Assembly (NCBI RefSeq): GCF_018863195.1
Contig: NZ_JAHKRT010000004.1
Span: forward strand, 186,001-250,000
Direction: 5' to 3'
DNA length: 64,000 bases
DNA from: Sphingomonas quercus
GTDB lineage: Bacteria; Pseudomonadota; Alphaproteobacteria; Sphingomonadales; Sphingomonadaceae
Position numbers and translations under genes: made by a program. Positions 29,870-37,825 of this stretch are shown here, one piece after another. The stretch's first letter is position 1, and each line of letters starts with the position of its first letter. The notes under the pieces are model-generated. The model searched no databases and had not been told where the DNA came from. It saw only the letters and a program-made list of their open reading frames with translations.

Positions 29870-30883
29870 ATGAAGGCCATCGGCTATCATGTTGCAGGCG
29901 CCATCGATCGCGAGGACGCCCTGCTCGACCTGGACGTTCCGGCGCCGACCCCAGGCCCGCGCGACATCATCGTCCGCGTCAAGGCGATCTCGGTCAATCC
30001 GGCCGACACCAAGATCCGCGCCAGCGCGACGCCGGCCGACGGCGCGGCGCGCATCCTCGGCTGGGACGCCGCCGGCATCGTCGAGGCGATCGGCCCCGAG
30101 GTGACGCTGTTCGCGGTCGGCGACGAGGTCTTCTATGCCGGCGACGTGACGCGCCCCGGCACCAATGCCGAACTGCACGCGGTCGATGAGCGGGTCGTGG
30201 GCCACAAGCCGCGGTCGCTCGGCTGGGCCGAAGCGGCGGCGATGCCGCTGACCTCCCTGACCGCCTGGGAGCTGCTGTTCGACCGGCTCGGCGTTCCCTA
30301 TGGGCAGGAACGAAGCGACAGCGCGCTGCTCGTCATCAACGGCGCCGGCGGGGTCGGTTCGATCCTGATCCAGCTTGCGCGCAAGCTGACGGGCATGACG
30401 GTGATAGCCACCGCGTCGCGCCCGGAAACCGTCGCCTGGGTGCAGGAAATGGGCGCTCATCATGTGATCGACCATCACCAGCCGCTCGACGAGGAACTGG
30501 CCCGCATCGGCATCGCGGAGGTGGATTATGTCGCGAGCCTGACGGGGAGCGACCGCTATCTGTCGACCTTCCCGAAGATCATCGCCCCCCAGGGGCGCCT
30601 GGCGCTGATCGACGATCCCCAACATTTCGACATTGCGCCCCTGAAGCGCAAATCGATCACCGTCGCCTGGGAGTGGATGTTCACCCGCGCCGCCTACCGG
30701 ACGCCGGATATGATCGCGCAGCACGAAATCCTCGAGGAAATCGCCGCGCTGCTCGACCGGGGCGTATTGCGCACGACGATGACCCGGCAGGACGGGCCGA
30801 TCGACGCCGCCAACCTCAAGCGCCTGCACGCGATCGCGGAGAGCGGCCGCGCGATCGGCAAGCTGGTGCTGGCCGGCTTCTGA
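29870..30883 (+). CDS. Zinc-binding-type alcohol dehydrogenase family protein (MDR)
   Basis: A 337-residue medium-chain dehydrogenase/reductase. The N-terminal VNPADTKIRAS and the Rossmann motif NGAGGVGSI are those of quinone-oxidoreductase-like MDR proteins; the catalytic-zinc cysteine is absent, despite the name this subfamily usually carries. GAGGAGATCAGAG precedes the ATG. It follows the second LysR gene by about 100 bases and ends just before a large inverted repeat at 30917-30987. It shares its fold but only modest similarity with the gene at 27224. Confidence 0.9.
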   Translation: MKAIGYHVAGAIDREDALLDLDVPAPTPGPRDIIVRVKAISVNPADTKIRASATPADGAARILGWDAAGIVEAIGPEVTLFAVGDEVFYAGDVTRPGTNAELHAVDERVVGHKPRSLGWAEAAAMPLTSLTAWELLFDRLGVPYGQERSDSALLVINGAGGVGSILIQLARKLTGMTVIATASRPETVAWVQEMGAHHVIDHHQPLDEELARIGIAEVDYVASLTGSDRYLSTFPKIIAPQGRLALIDDPQHFDIAPLKRKSITVAWEWMFTRAAYRTPDMIAQHEILEEIAALLDRGVLRTTMTRQDGPIDAANLKRLHAIAESGRAIGKLVLAGF

Positions 30884-30916
30884 CACAGGCGCCGGCCGGG
30901 CGCGGCTGCGCGACCC

Positions 30917-30987
30917 GAGGAGGCCATCCGCTCACGCGGAGCCCGGCGACGGTGGCGCCGGGGCGGACGCTACCGAATGGCCTCCTC
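30917..30987. terminator. Large nested inverted repeat after the dehydrogenase gene
   Basis: Perfect 11-bp outer arms GAGGAGGCCAT (30917-30927) and ATGGCCTCCTC (30977-30987) enclose a second, inner palindrome (CCCGGCG with CGCCGGG). The right arm is followed by TTCCTTT. It may be a terminator for the dehydrogenase gene or the remnant of a small mobile palindrome. Confidence 0.5.
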
Positions 30988-31345
30988 TTCCTTTGCGAGT
31001 GCCGCATCCAGAGTGCCGATCGGCAGCATCAGCTCGCAATGCGTCTGGCCGTCATAGAGTGAACCAATCGCCTGTTTGACCGCAGCGGCATCGGCCGCGG
31101 AGATCGGAGGCAGCCGGGTGGCGGCGGCCTGCCCCGGTTGACTTGACCCACCTGCGTCATCACATTTGCCACATGTATGCACCCGCGACATTTCGGCGCT
31201 TTCGCCACCACGCCGGGCAACTCGCCGCGCGCCTGTAGACCGGACTCCGGCCGGCGTCTCGTCGCCTGAGTTCGGGCCTTCATCGAACTGACCTTTCAGG
31301 ACGCGCGCTGGCGCGCTTCCGATCTCGATCAAGCGGAAATATACT
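30988..31345. other. Gene-poor stretch, possible minus-strand remnant
   Basis: No confident gene. On the minus strand, the last 45 codons before a stop at 30970 (segment AADAAAVKQAIGSLYDG and LPIGTLDAALAKEEEAIR) look protein-like, but the upstream part of that frame does not, so this may be a gene remnant. The stretch is less GC-rich than its surroundings near 31150-31200. Confidence 0.3.
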
Positions 31346-31761
31346 TTGGAACAGCACGCCTTCTCAGTGGCCGGGCGTCCGGCCATCTATCTCATTGCCG
31401 CGGAGTGCGACGCGCTCTCCGGGCTCGCGCTCAGCGCCGAACGCAGGCATCCGCGCGCCTCGGCGATGCTGCTGGCGGAACTCGACCGCGCCCAGCTGTG
31501 CGACCCGGAAGACTTGCCGGAACAGACCGTCGTGATGAACTCGCGGATCGAGTTCGTCGACGAGGGTACCGGCGCCCGCCGCACAGTGCAGCTTGTCTAT
31601 CCGGGAGACGCCGACATCGGCGAGGGCCGGGTCTCGATCCTGACCCCGATCGGCGCGGCCCTGATCGGGATGCGGGCCGGCCGCTCCATCCGCTGGCCGG
31701 ATCGCGACGGCCGGACAGGATGCTGCGCATCGTCAGCGTCAGCCCGGCCGCGCCGCATTGA
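31346..31761 (+). pseudogene. rnk: rnk-like GreA/GreB-family regulator, frameshifted
   Basis: A homologue of the regulator of nucleoside diphosphate kinase, which has a coiled-coil N-terminus and a GreA/GreB C-terminal domain and binds RNA polymerase. The frame beginning at TTG 31346 reads normally through TVVMNSRIEFVDEGTG, LVYPGDADIGEGRVSILTPIGAALIGM and RSIRWPDRDG. The expected ending, MLRIVSVSPAAPH and a stop, continues in another frame from about 31719. One base is missing (or two added) near 31709-31720. It is either a real loss of the last 15 residues or a sequence error. In-frame readthrough would continue to 32317 with non-homologous residues. Confidence 0.75.
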
Positions 31762-31942
31762 GACGATGACCACCGGCCTCTGCCGCGCCGACGCAGGCCG
31801 CGCAACCGGCCGCCCCGATCAACCGGGTGCGGAGCCGGGGCGGTTTCAGCGGACTGGATTCGGCTCCGCCGAACTCGCTGCGCCCGACCTCGGCCTCGAC
31901 GCGGAAGGGGCGACGACGGTCCTCCGATTGGCGCCGGAAAAT

Positions 31943-31972
31943 GCCCGCCGGCCGCCGAAGCGGCCGGCGGGC
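31943..31972 (-). terminator. Intrinsic terminator of hsp20
   Basis: A perfect 13-bp GC stem with a CGAA tetraloop (stem arms 31943-31955 and 31960-31972). On the minus strand it is followed by ATTTTCC. It starts 12 bases after the hsp20 stop, so it is a convincing terminator. Confidence 0.85.
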
Positions 31973-31983
31973 CGGCGTGGCGA

Positions 31984-32460
31984 TCAGGCGGCCTGGAGGG
32001 TCCGCTCCCGCGTCGCCTCGATGCGATCGGGGTTAGCGGCCCCGCCAATCTCGATCCGACGCGGCTTCATCGCCTCCGGTACGACGCGCTTCAGCGCGAT
32101 GCTGAGCAGGCCGTTCTCGAAGCTGGCGCCGCCCACCTCGACAAAGTCGGCAAGCTGGAAGCGCCGTTCGAAAGCGCGGGTGGCGATGCCGCGATGCAGA
32201 TACTCGCCCTTGCCCTCGTCGCCGGCATGCTTGCCGCTAACGACGAGCAGGTTCTGCTGGGCGACGACCTCGATCTCGTCGGGGCGGAAGCCGGCGACAG
32301 CCAGCGTGATGCGATAGCTGTCGTCGTCATCCTTGACGATGTCGAACGGCGGATAGCCCTCGCCGACGTCGCCATGCAGGCCGGACTCGAGCAGGTTGAA
32401 CAGCCGGTCAAAGCCGACCGTGGAACGCCGATAGGGCGTGAAGTCAAAATTGGTTCTCAT
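31984..32460 (-). CDS. Small heat-shock protein, Hsp20/alpha-crystallin family
   Basis: A 158-residue molecular chaperone that holds unfolding proteins. The start (MRTNFDFTPYRRSTVGFDRLF) is the class typical of alphaproteobacterial IbpA-like proteins. The alpha-crystallin domain spans about residues 38-135 with PPFDIVKDDDDSYRITLAVAGF, and the C-terminal extension contains an IEI motif-like segment for oligomer contacts. GGAGG lies eight bases before ATG 32460. A heat-shock-type promoter (32562-32589) and a strong terminator bracket the gene as a single-gene unit. Confidence 0.95.
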   Translation of the reverse strand: MRTNFDFTPYRRSTVGFDRLFNLLESGLHGDVGEGYPPFDIVKDDDDSYRITLAVAGFRPDEIEVVAQQNLLVVSGKHAGDEGKGEYLHRGIATRAFERRFQLADFVEVGGASFENGLLSIALKRVVPEAMKPRRIEIGGAANPDRIEATRERTLQAA

Positions 32461-32561
32461 CTCCAAATCCTCCACAGAAGCGATCTGGGCATGAGAAGCA
32501 CCGGAGAGAGCCGGCGCCCTCTATGTCCCACCGGACCCGGTATCGGCGTCCGGCGGCATCG

Positions 32562-32589
32562 AATTAGGTAAGCATGCGCACAGTTCAAG
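32562..32589 (-). promoter_or_regulatory. Sigma-32 (RpoH) type promoter for hsp20
   Basis: On the minus strand, CTTGAA (32589-32584) and CCTAATT (32568-32562) are separated by 15 bases. This fits the RpoH consensus (CTTGAA and CCCATNT-like) and lies about 100 bases before the hsp20 start. Confidence 0.65.
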
Positions 32590-32595
32590 GGGGTG

Positions 32596-33009
32596 TTACT
32601 GGTCGAACGGAAAGCGATCGAAGCGCGGCAGGTCGTCGCAGATCATGTCCCACGAGGCTTTCGATGCGACGAAGATATGGGCGGTCGGCCGAATGGACGG
32701 ATCGTCAATCAGCGTCCCCAGCGTAACGTGAACATAGCTGCCTTCGCGGACGAGCGAGTAGAGGAGCGAGCCGCAACGCTGACAATGGGCATCGTGGGCG
32801 GCGTCGCCGCCATAGCGCAGGAGCCGGGTGTCGTCCTGAACCGCGATGCGGTCGGCCGCGATGCCGGCGAAGGGCTTGAACGCGGAGCCGGTCGCCCGGC
32901 GGCAGTCGGCGCAATGGCAGATCATCGCATATTCGAACGCATCCTCCACGCGGTAGGTGACATGCCCGCAGAGGCATGACCCGCGCAGCCTGGCCCGGTC
33001 CGTACCCAT
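32596..33009 (-). CDS. GFA family zinc-binding protein
   Basis: A 137-residue protein of the glutathione-dependent formaldehyde-activating (GFA) fold. Zinc ligands are visible in SCLCGHVTY, CHCADCRR and CQRCGS. Most members of this family have no demonstrated enzyme activity, so a role in formaldehyde handling should not be assumed. It stands alone on the minus strand, just upstream of the hsp20 promoter. Confidence 0.9.
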   Translation of the reverse strand: MGTDRARLRGSCLCGHVTYRVEDAFEYAMICHCADCRRATGSAFKPFAGIAADRIAVQDDTRLLRYGGDAAHDAHCQRCGSLLYSLVREGSYVHVTLGTLIDDPSIRPTAHIFVASKASWDMICDDLPRFDRFPFDQ

Positions 33010-33259
33010 TCCCTCTCACCCCCGGTCCGATATGATTGACGAGGGAGCATGGCCGAAAGCCGGCCGGTTGCAATTGCGTTGTCAGCCGGATCGCTTGCGG
33101 ACGGCCGTGCGCCACCCGCCTCGCGCGGCAGCGCCTTTGCGGAGCCCCCGCGGCGCCCCGGCGCAAGGGCGCCGGCCAATCGTCATAATCCATGTGAAGT
33201 TGCGCCCTGACGGCCGGAACCCGCCCACTCCATTCCGGTTTTTAGGGCGACCAAACGTC

Positions 33260-35563
33260 ATGGATATGTTGATGGCGACACTCGCACAGACCCCCGAGAT
33301 CACCACCCCCTATGTTCTCGCGCTTCGAGAAATGCTGCGGAAGGGCGGCGGCGCGCCGGTCGCGACGTTTGCCGTCGGCGACCTCTCCGTCGACATCGTC
33401 ACGGGCGCGGATTCGCTCTGGGCGCTGATCCGACGCGAGGGCCGCGGCGGGCTGGCGCTGCGTGCGGCCTATCTTGCCGGTGACTTCACCTGCGAGCGCG
33501 AGCGGCGCGAGCCCGGCGAGGCCGTGCGCCTGCGCATCCGCAGCGCTCTCGGCGAGCATCGCGTGGTGTTCTTCACGTCGATGGAGGCGCTGGAGCGGCT
33601 GCGCATGACCGTCGAGTTCACGCCGGCGGCGACGATGCGGCTGCCGTTCATGCCGCGCGACCTGTATCCGCTCGATCGGGATGACGATCCGATGGGAACA
33701 CGAGGATGCGTCGAGGCACGCCAGCGCGGCCTCAACAGCGGCATCGTCTATTTCCGTCTGGAGGAGCCGGCGTTCGGCAACATCCTCTATTTCCAGAATC
33801 TCACCGCCATGAATGATTATTACCGGCTGACCGGGACGACGCCCGAAGACGTGGTCGGCGGCGAATGGCCGGAACTCGGCCATTTGCTGCCGACGCCGAA
33901 GCAGGGCAGCGTGCCGTCCGGCGACCCCCTGCCGGCGGGCCGGCCGGTGACCATCTCGGACGCGATCCTCGTCTTCCGGCACCAGGCGCCGCCGCAGGAG
34001 CGCGAGTCCGCCCGGCAATTCCTCCAGATGCTCGGCGCCGCCTATCGCCTGCTCGACCTGCCGCGCACTGATTATCGCGACTGGATGAAGCGGGCGGAAT
34101 GGACGCTCCGCGATCTCGCCGAAGCGCCGGCGGCGACGATCGAACATTATGGCCACCCTTATGTCCATCCCTATACGGACAGCGAATATCCCGACGTCAT
34201 GGTCCAGATGTCGATCATCTCGGCGCTGCATGACTGGGGCAAATGGCAGGGCGAGATGCCGCCCCTGAAAGGCGAGCTTCAGGCCGGCGTCGGCAAGTTC
34301 TACGATCCCAGGCTGAAGACCCTGCGGCGCTATCTTCCGAACGTCGGCGACGACAAGAACAAGGATGCCGTCGACAGCTGGTATCTCTATCATCCGATGC
34401 TCAATCTCGGAAAACTCGCACTCGACGGGGATGCGTCGGCTCGCGCACTGTTCCTCAAGTCCATCGACTTCGGCATCAAGGCCGCCCACCATTTCGACTA
34501 TAAATGGCCGATCCAGTACGACGTCACCGATTTCTCGGTGATCACCGACGTCGCGGAGGCGGACGGGCGCGGCCAGACGGACGTTGGTGGCGTCTATGCC
34601 TGGGTGATGCTCCAGGCCTTCGAGCTCACTGACGACAAGCGCTTCCTCGACGAGGCCCGTGCCGCGATCGACGCGGCGATGGGGCTGCGCTTCAACGTCA
34701 ACTATCAGGCCAATCTTACCGCCTGGGGCGCCGCCGCCTGCATGCGGCTATGGCGGATCACCAACGAGCCCGTCTATCTCGAACAAAGCTATGTCTATCT
34801 TGGCAGTTTCTTCCACAACAGCGAAATATGGGAGAGCCGGCTCGGGCATGCGGTGCATTACCGTAACTTCCTCGGCGTCACCTGCCTTCAGGACGCGCCC
34901 TACATGGCGATCTACGAATGCTTTGATTCCTATATGGCGTTCGAGTGCTATCTCGACGACAGCGGGCCGGATCTCGAGCCGGCCGCGCGGATGTTGATCG
35001 CCGAATATTGCAAATATGCGCTTGATCGCGCCTGGTATTATTATCCGGATGCCCTGCCAGTCGAGGCGATTTCACCCAAGCAGCGAGAATCGAACGGCTA
35101 TATCGACCGCAAGCTGTCCTTCCCGCTGGAGGACCTTTATGCAGACGGGCAGCCCGCCGGGCAGGTTGGCCAGGAAATCTATGGCGCCGGCGCCGCCTTC
35201 GTCTTTGCCACCCGCGCCTTCCACGATGTCGAAGGCGCTGCCTTCCGCATCTATTGCGACCACTTCGTCCGTTCGATCGAGCGCACCGGCGACCACGCCC
35301 TGACCCTGACCCTTGACGGCGGCGAGACCTGCACGGCCTCGTTCAGCCTCGTGCGGCGCAAGCGCGCCAGGCTGCCCGAGGCGCATCTCACCACCGCCGG
35401 CGGCGATGCGTTGCGCCCCCACGGCGCATCGGCCGACCGCATCGATTATCGCGTCCCTGCCAATGGCCGCATCATCCTGACCTGGGAACCGGCGACGAAG
35501 CGCCATGCCGGCTCGCCGGCGAGCCCGCGGAAGCTCAGCCGGCCCAGCGCGACCCGCGAATGA
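33260..35563 (+). CDS. Unrecognised 767-residue protein with helical-toroid-like C-terminal half
   Basis: I do not recognise this family with certainty. The N-terminal 200 residues are mixed alpha/beta (SVDIVTGADSLWALIRREGRG, NSGIVYFRLEEPAF). From about 300 to 700 it is helical and rich in Trp, Tyr, His and Asp, with repeats such as SWYLYHPMLNLGKLAL and TAWGAAACMRLWRIT resembling the (alpha/alpha)6 barrels of some glycoside hydrolases. No signal peptide. The start is uncertain: the frame is open back to 32957, and ATG 33260 lacks a good ribosome site. Its 3' end overlaps the convergent HD gene by 29 bases. A cytoplasmic carbohydrate-active enzyme is a guess. Confidence 0.6.
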   Translation: MDMLMATLAQTPEITTPYVLALREMLRKGGGAPVATFAVGDLSVDIVTGADSLWALIRREGRGGLALRAAYLAGDFTCERERREPGEAVRLRIRSALGEHRVVFFTSMEALERLRMTVEFTPAATMRLPFMPRDLYPLDRDDDPMGTRGCVEARQRGLNSGIVYFRLEEPAFGNILYFQNLTAMNDYYRLTGTTPEDVVGGEWPELGHLLPTPKQGSVPSGDPLPAGRPVTISDAILVFRHQAPPQERESARQFLQMLGAAYRLLDLPRTDYRDWMKRAEWTLRDLAEAPAATIEHYGHPYVHPYTDSEYPDVMVQMSIISALHDWGKWQGEMPPLKGELQAGVGKFYDPRLKTLRRYLPNVGDDKNKDAVDSWYLYHPMLNLGKLALDGDASARALFLKSIDFGIKAAHHFDYKWPIQYDVTDFSVITDVAEADGRGQTDVGGVYAWVMLQAFELTDDKRFLDEARAAIDAAMGLRFNVNYQANLTAWGAAACMRLWRITNEPVYLEQSYVYLGSFFHNSEIWESRLGHAVHYRNFLGVTCLQDAPYMAIYECFDSYMAFECYLDDSGPDLEPAARMLIAEYCKYALDRAWYYYPDALPVEAISPKQRESNGYIDRKLSFPLEDLYADGQPAGQVGQEIYGAGAAFVFATRAFHDVEGAAFRIYCDHFVRSIERTGDHALTLTLDGGETCTASFSLVRRKRARLPEAHLTTAGGDALRPHGASADRIDYRVPANGRIILTWEPATKRHAGSPASPRKLSRPSATRE

Positions 35564-36194
35564 CGCTGCAGAAATTCCCCTTGTGGAAATGCGGCTCCTT
35601 GTCGGCGATGACGTCACCCTTGACGTTGCCGAAGGTGGTGTCCGGCTTGTGCTTGATGCCGTCGTAGAAGGCCTGGATGATATCCTCCTTGAAGTGCGGC
35701 GGCCGCGGGAAGGCGGCGACCACCGCCTCCCTCACCTCATCGGAATAGCGATCATAGGCGAGGCCGAGCACGTCCATCTCGACGCCGGCGGTGGTGAGCG
35801 CGATCACCGGATGCATGAATTCCGGCACGCCCGGCGTCGTGTGCAGCGCGATCGCCGCCCATACCGTGTCGAGGTCGACCTGGTCGATGCCGTGCCCGCG
35901 CAGGAAGTCGCGTGCGGCATTGGCGCCGTCGACTTCGAATCGGCGGTCGCGGCTGCTGTGCGCGGCGGTCAGCCCGACGTCGTGGAACATGGCGGAGGCA
36001 TAGAGAAGTTCGGCGTCGAAGCGCAGGCCGCGCCGCTTCCCGGCAAGTGCGCCGAAAAAGTAGACGCGGCTCGAATGATTGAAGAGCAGGTCCGTCTCGG
36101 TGTCGCGGACGAACTCGGTGACGGCGCGCGCGAGCTTGCTGTCGGGGATGCTCACGCCGTCGATGGAAGCGGGAGCAGCGAAGGTCGTGGCCAT
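35535..36194 (-). CDS. HD-domain hydrolase, cyanamide hydratase-like (second copy)
   Basis: A 219-residue paralogue of the protein at 23540-24205. The metal motifs are LLFNHSSRVYFFG, AMFHDVGL and AIALHTTPG. Both copies share the core segment FEVDGANAARDFLRG. ATG 36194 with GGAG six bases upstream is chosen. It is divergent from a GlxA-type regulator gene (36451) whose N-terminal domain has the DJ-1/isocyanide-hydratase fold. Whether that regulator controls it is inference from layout only. Confidence 0.82.
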   Translation of the reverse strand: MATTFAAPASIDGVSIPDSKLARAVTEFVRDTETDLLFNHSSRVYFFGALAGKRRGLRFDAELLYASAMFHDVGLTAAHSSRDRRFEVDGANAARDFLRGHGIDQVDLDTVWAAIALHTTPGVPEFMHPVIALTTAGVEMDVLGLAYDRYSDEVREAVVAAFPRPPHFKEDIIQAFYDGIKHKPDTTFGNVKGDVIADKEPHFHKGNFCSVIRGSRWAG

Positions 36195-36450
36195 GCGAAT
36201 CTCCAGGGGCTGGCGCGCCTGGGCCGCGACGGTGCGGCCCGGCAGCGGCGGGATCGGAAAGCCGTCGCCTGATCCTCCTGCTTGAGAGGGGGCAGGGATC
36301 GACGGCCGACCCCTGCCATATGGGCGCCATGGCTCCGTGCCCGCAACGCGGGCCATCCCCGCGATCTTGCCAAGCAGCCCTTGGATTCGGCCGGGACGGT
36401 GCACCGGATTTGGGCCACAATGCCGCAACGGCGCGCAGCGGAAAGGCAAG

Positions 36451-37446
36451 ATGCGATCAATTGCCATAGTCATCCATGATGGCGTGCAGGCACTCGACGT
36501 CGCCGGCCCGCTTGACGTCTTCGCCGAGGCCAATGGCTTCCTGGAGCGCGGAGACGGATACGAGATCAGCGTCGTCGGCGCCGGGAAGCGGCCGATGCGC
36601 GCCTCGAACGGCCTTTCGATGACGCCGGACATGGATTTCACCGACGCCCGCATCGTCTTCGACACCGTTCTCGTCGCCGGCGGCCCCGACCTGCCCGATC
36701 GTCCTCGCGACGAGGAGATGAGCCGGTGGCTGGCCGAGTGGGGGACGCGCGCGGCGCGATATGGATCGGTCTGCACCGGCGCGTTCGCGCTCGGCCAGGC
36801 CGGGCTGCTCGACGACCGCAACGTCACCACGCACTGGGAGAACGCGCCGAAGCTGGCACGGATGTTCCCCAGGGCCCGCGTCGAGCTGGACAGAATCCAC
36901 CTGCGCGACGGGCCGCTGGTGACTTCCGCCGGTGTCACCGCCGGCATCGATCTCGCGCTCGCGCTGGTCGCCGAAGATCATGGCGCGGACGTGGCGCTGT
37001 CATGCGCGAAGCGCCTCGTCGTGGTCGCCCATCGTCAGGGCGGGCAATCGCAATTCAGCCCCTATCTGCTGCCCCAGTCGCCGCCCGCATCGCCGCTCGG
37101 CCGGGTCCGCGCCTATGTGCAGGAGCATGTCCGGGAGGCGTTCCCGATCGACAGGCTGGCGCAGATCGCCGGCACCAGCCGCAGGAACCTCGCGCGCCTC
37201 TTCACCTCCGAATTGTCGGTGACGCCGCACGAGTTCGTGGAGAGCGTGCGCATCGACCTCGCGCGGAACCTGCTCGAAGGTACCGACAAGCCGCTCAAGG
37301 TCGTGGCGTTCGAGTGCGGGTTCGGGAGCGCCGAGCAGATGCGCGTCGTCTTCCAGAAGCGGCTCGGGGTCAGCCCGATCGGATATCGCGGCAGCTTTCG
37401 GCTCGCCCCGTCCCGGCCGTCCCGCGTACCGCCAGCGACCGGGTGA
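36451..37446 (+). CDS. GlxA family transcriptional regulator (DJ-1/PfpI plus AraC HTH)
   Basis: A 331-residue regulator with an N-terminal DJ-1/PfpI domain (about residues 3-190; nucleophile-elbow motif YGSVCTGAFALG) and a C-terminal AraC-type double helix-turn-helix (about 220-320, FPIDRLAQIAGTSRRNLARLF, and FECGFGSAEQMRVVF). Such proteins sense small molecules and activate or repress nearby genes. It is divergent from the HD-domain hydrolase with a gap of about 256 bases. AAGG near the ATG at 36451 supports this start. Confidence 0.9.
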   Translation: MRSIAIVIHDGVQALDVAGPLDVFAEANGFLERGDGYEISVVGAGKRPMRASNGLSMTPDMDFTDARIVFDTVLVAGGPDLPDRPRDEEMSRWLAEWGTRAARYGSVCTGAFALGQAGLLDDRNVTTHWENAPKLARMFPRARVELDRIHLRDGPLVTSAGVTAGIDLALALVAEDHGADVALSCAKRLVVVAHRQGGQSQFSPYLLPQSPPASPLGRVRAYVQEHVREAFPIDRLAQIAGTSRRNLARLFTSELSVTPHEFVESVRIDLARNLLEGTDKPLKVVAFECGFGSAEQMRVVFQKRLGVSPIGYRGSFRLAPSRPSRVPPATG

Positions 37447-37586
37447 AGACGATGCCCATGATGACCTGAAACCTGGGATCATGGGCAGGAACGCCGGGAT
37501 CGGATCCCTTTGCCTGACAGCGCGGCATCGCCCATCCTTTGCGCCGACCCGCCGCGGTCGGCGGGCTCAGGCACAGGAGATGCGCA

Positions 37587-37694
37587 ATGATCGAGGTTGC
37601 GGACGAAGAAGGTCGGCGTGACCAGCTTCTGGATGAGGCGCTGGACGAATCCTATCCCGCCAGCGACCCCGTCGCGTCCTTGCATTTCAACTGA
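37587..37694 (+). CDS. Small acidic protein with LDEALDESYPASDPVA motif
   Basis: A 35-residue protein with AGGAGA exactly six bases before its ATG. The motif LDEALDESYPASDPVA is one I have seen in other short proteobacterial proteins, where it is annotated as hypothetical. Highly acidic, no cysteine, no membrane segment. Its function is unknown. It stands alone between the GlxA-type regulator and the patatin gene. Confidence 0.6.
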   Translation: MIEVADEEGRRDQLLDEALDESYPASDPVASLHFN

Positions 37695-37825
37695 AGGGCA
37701 CAAGGCCCAGGCGGCCGCCGCACGGCGTGGAGACTGAGCGATCGCAAGATGATTAGGAGCAGATCGAGGCCTGTGATAGATTTCGCAGGTGACGCCGTGG
37801 CGTTCTGAAAGCTGGGGAGCTTTCG

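Noticed and set aside
31387-32317. Downstream in-frame extension of the rnk-like frame to 32317
   Set aside because: After the frameshift the residues no longer match the family and run antisense through the hsp20 gene and its terminator.
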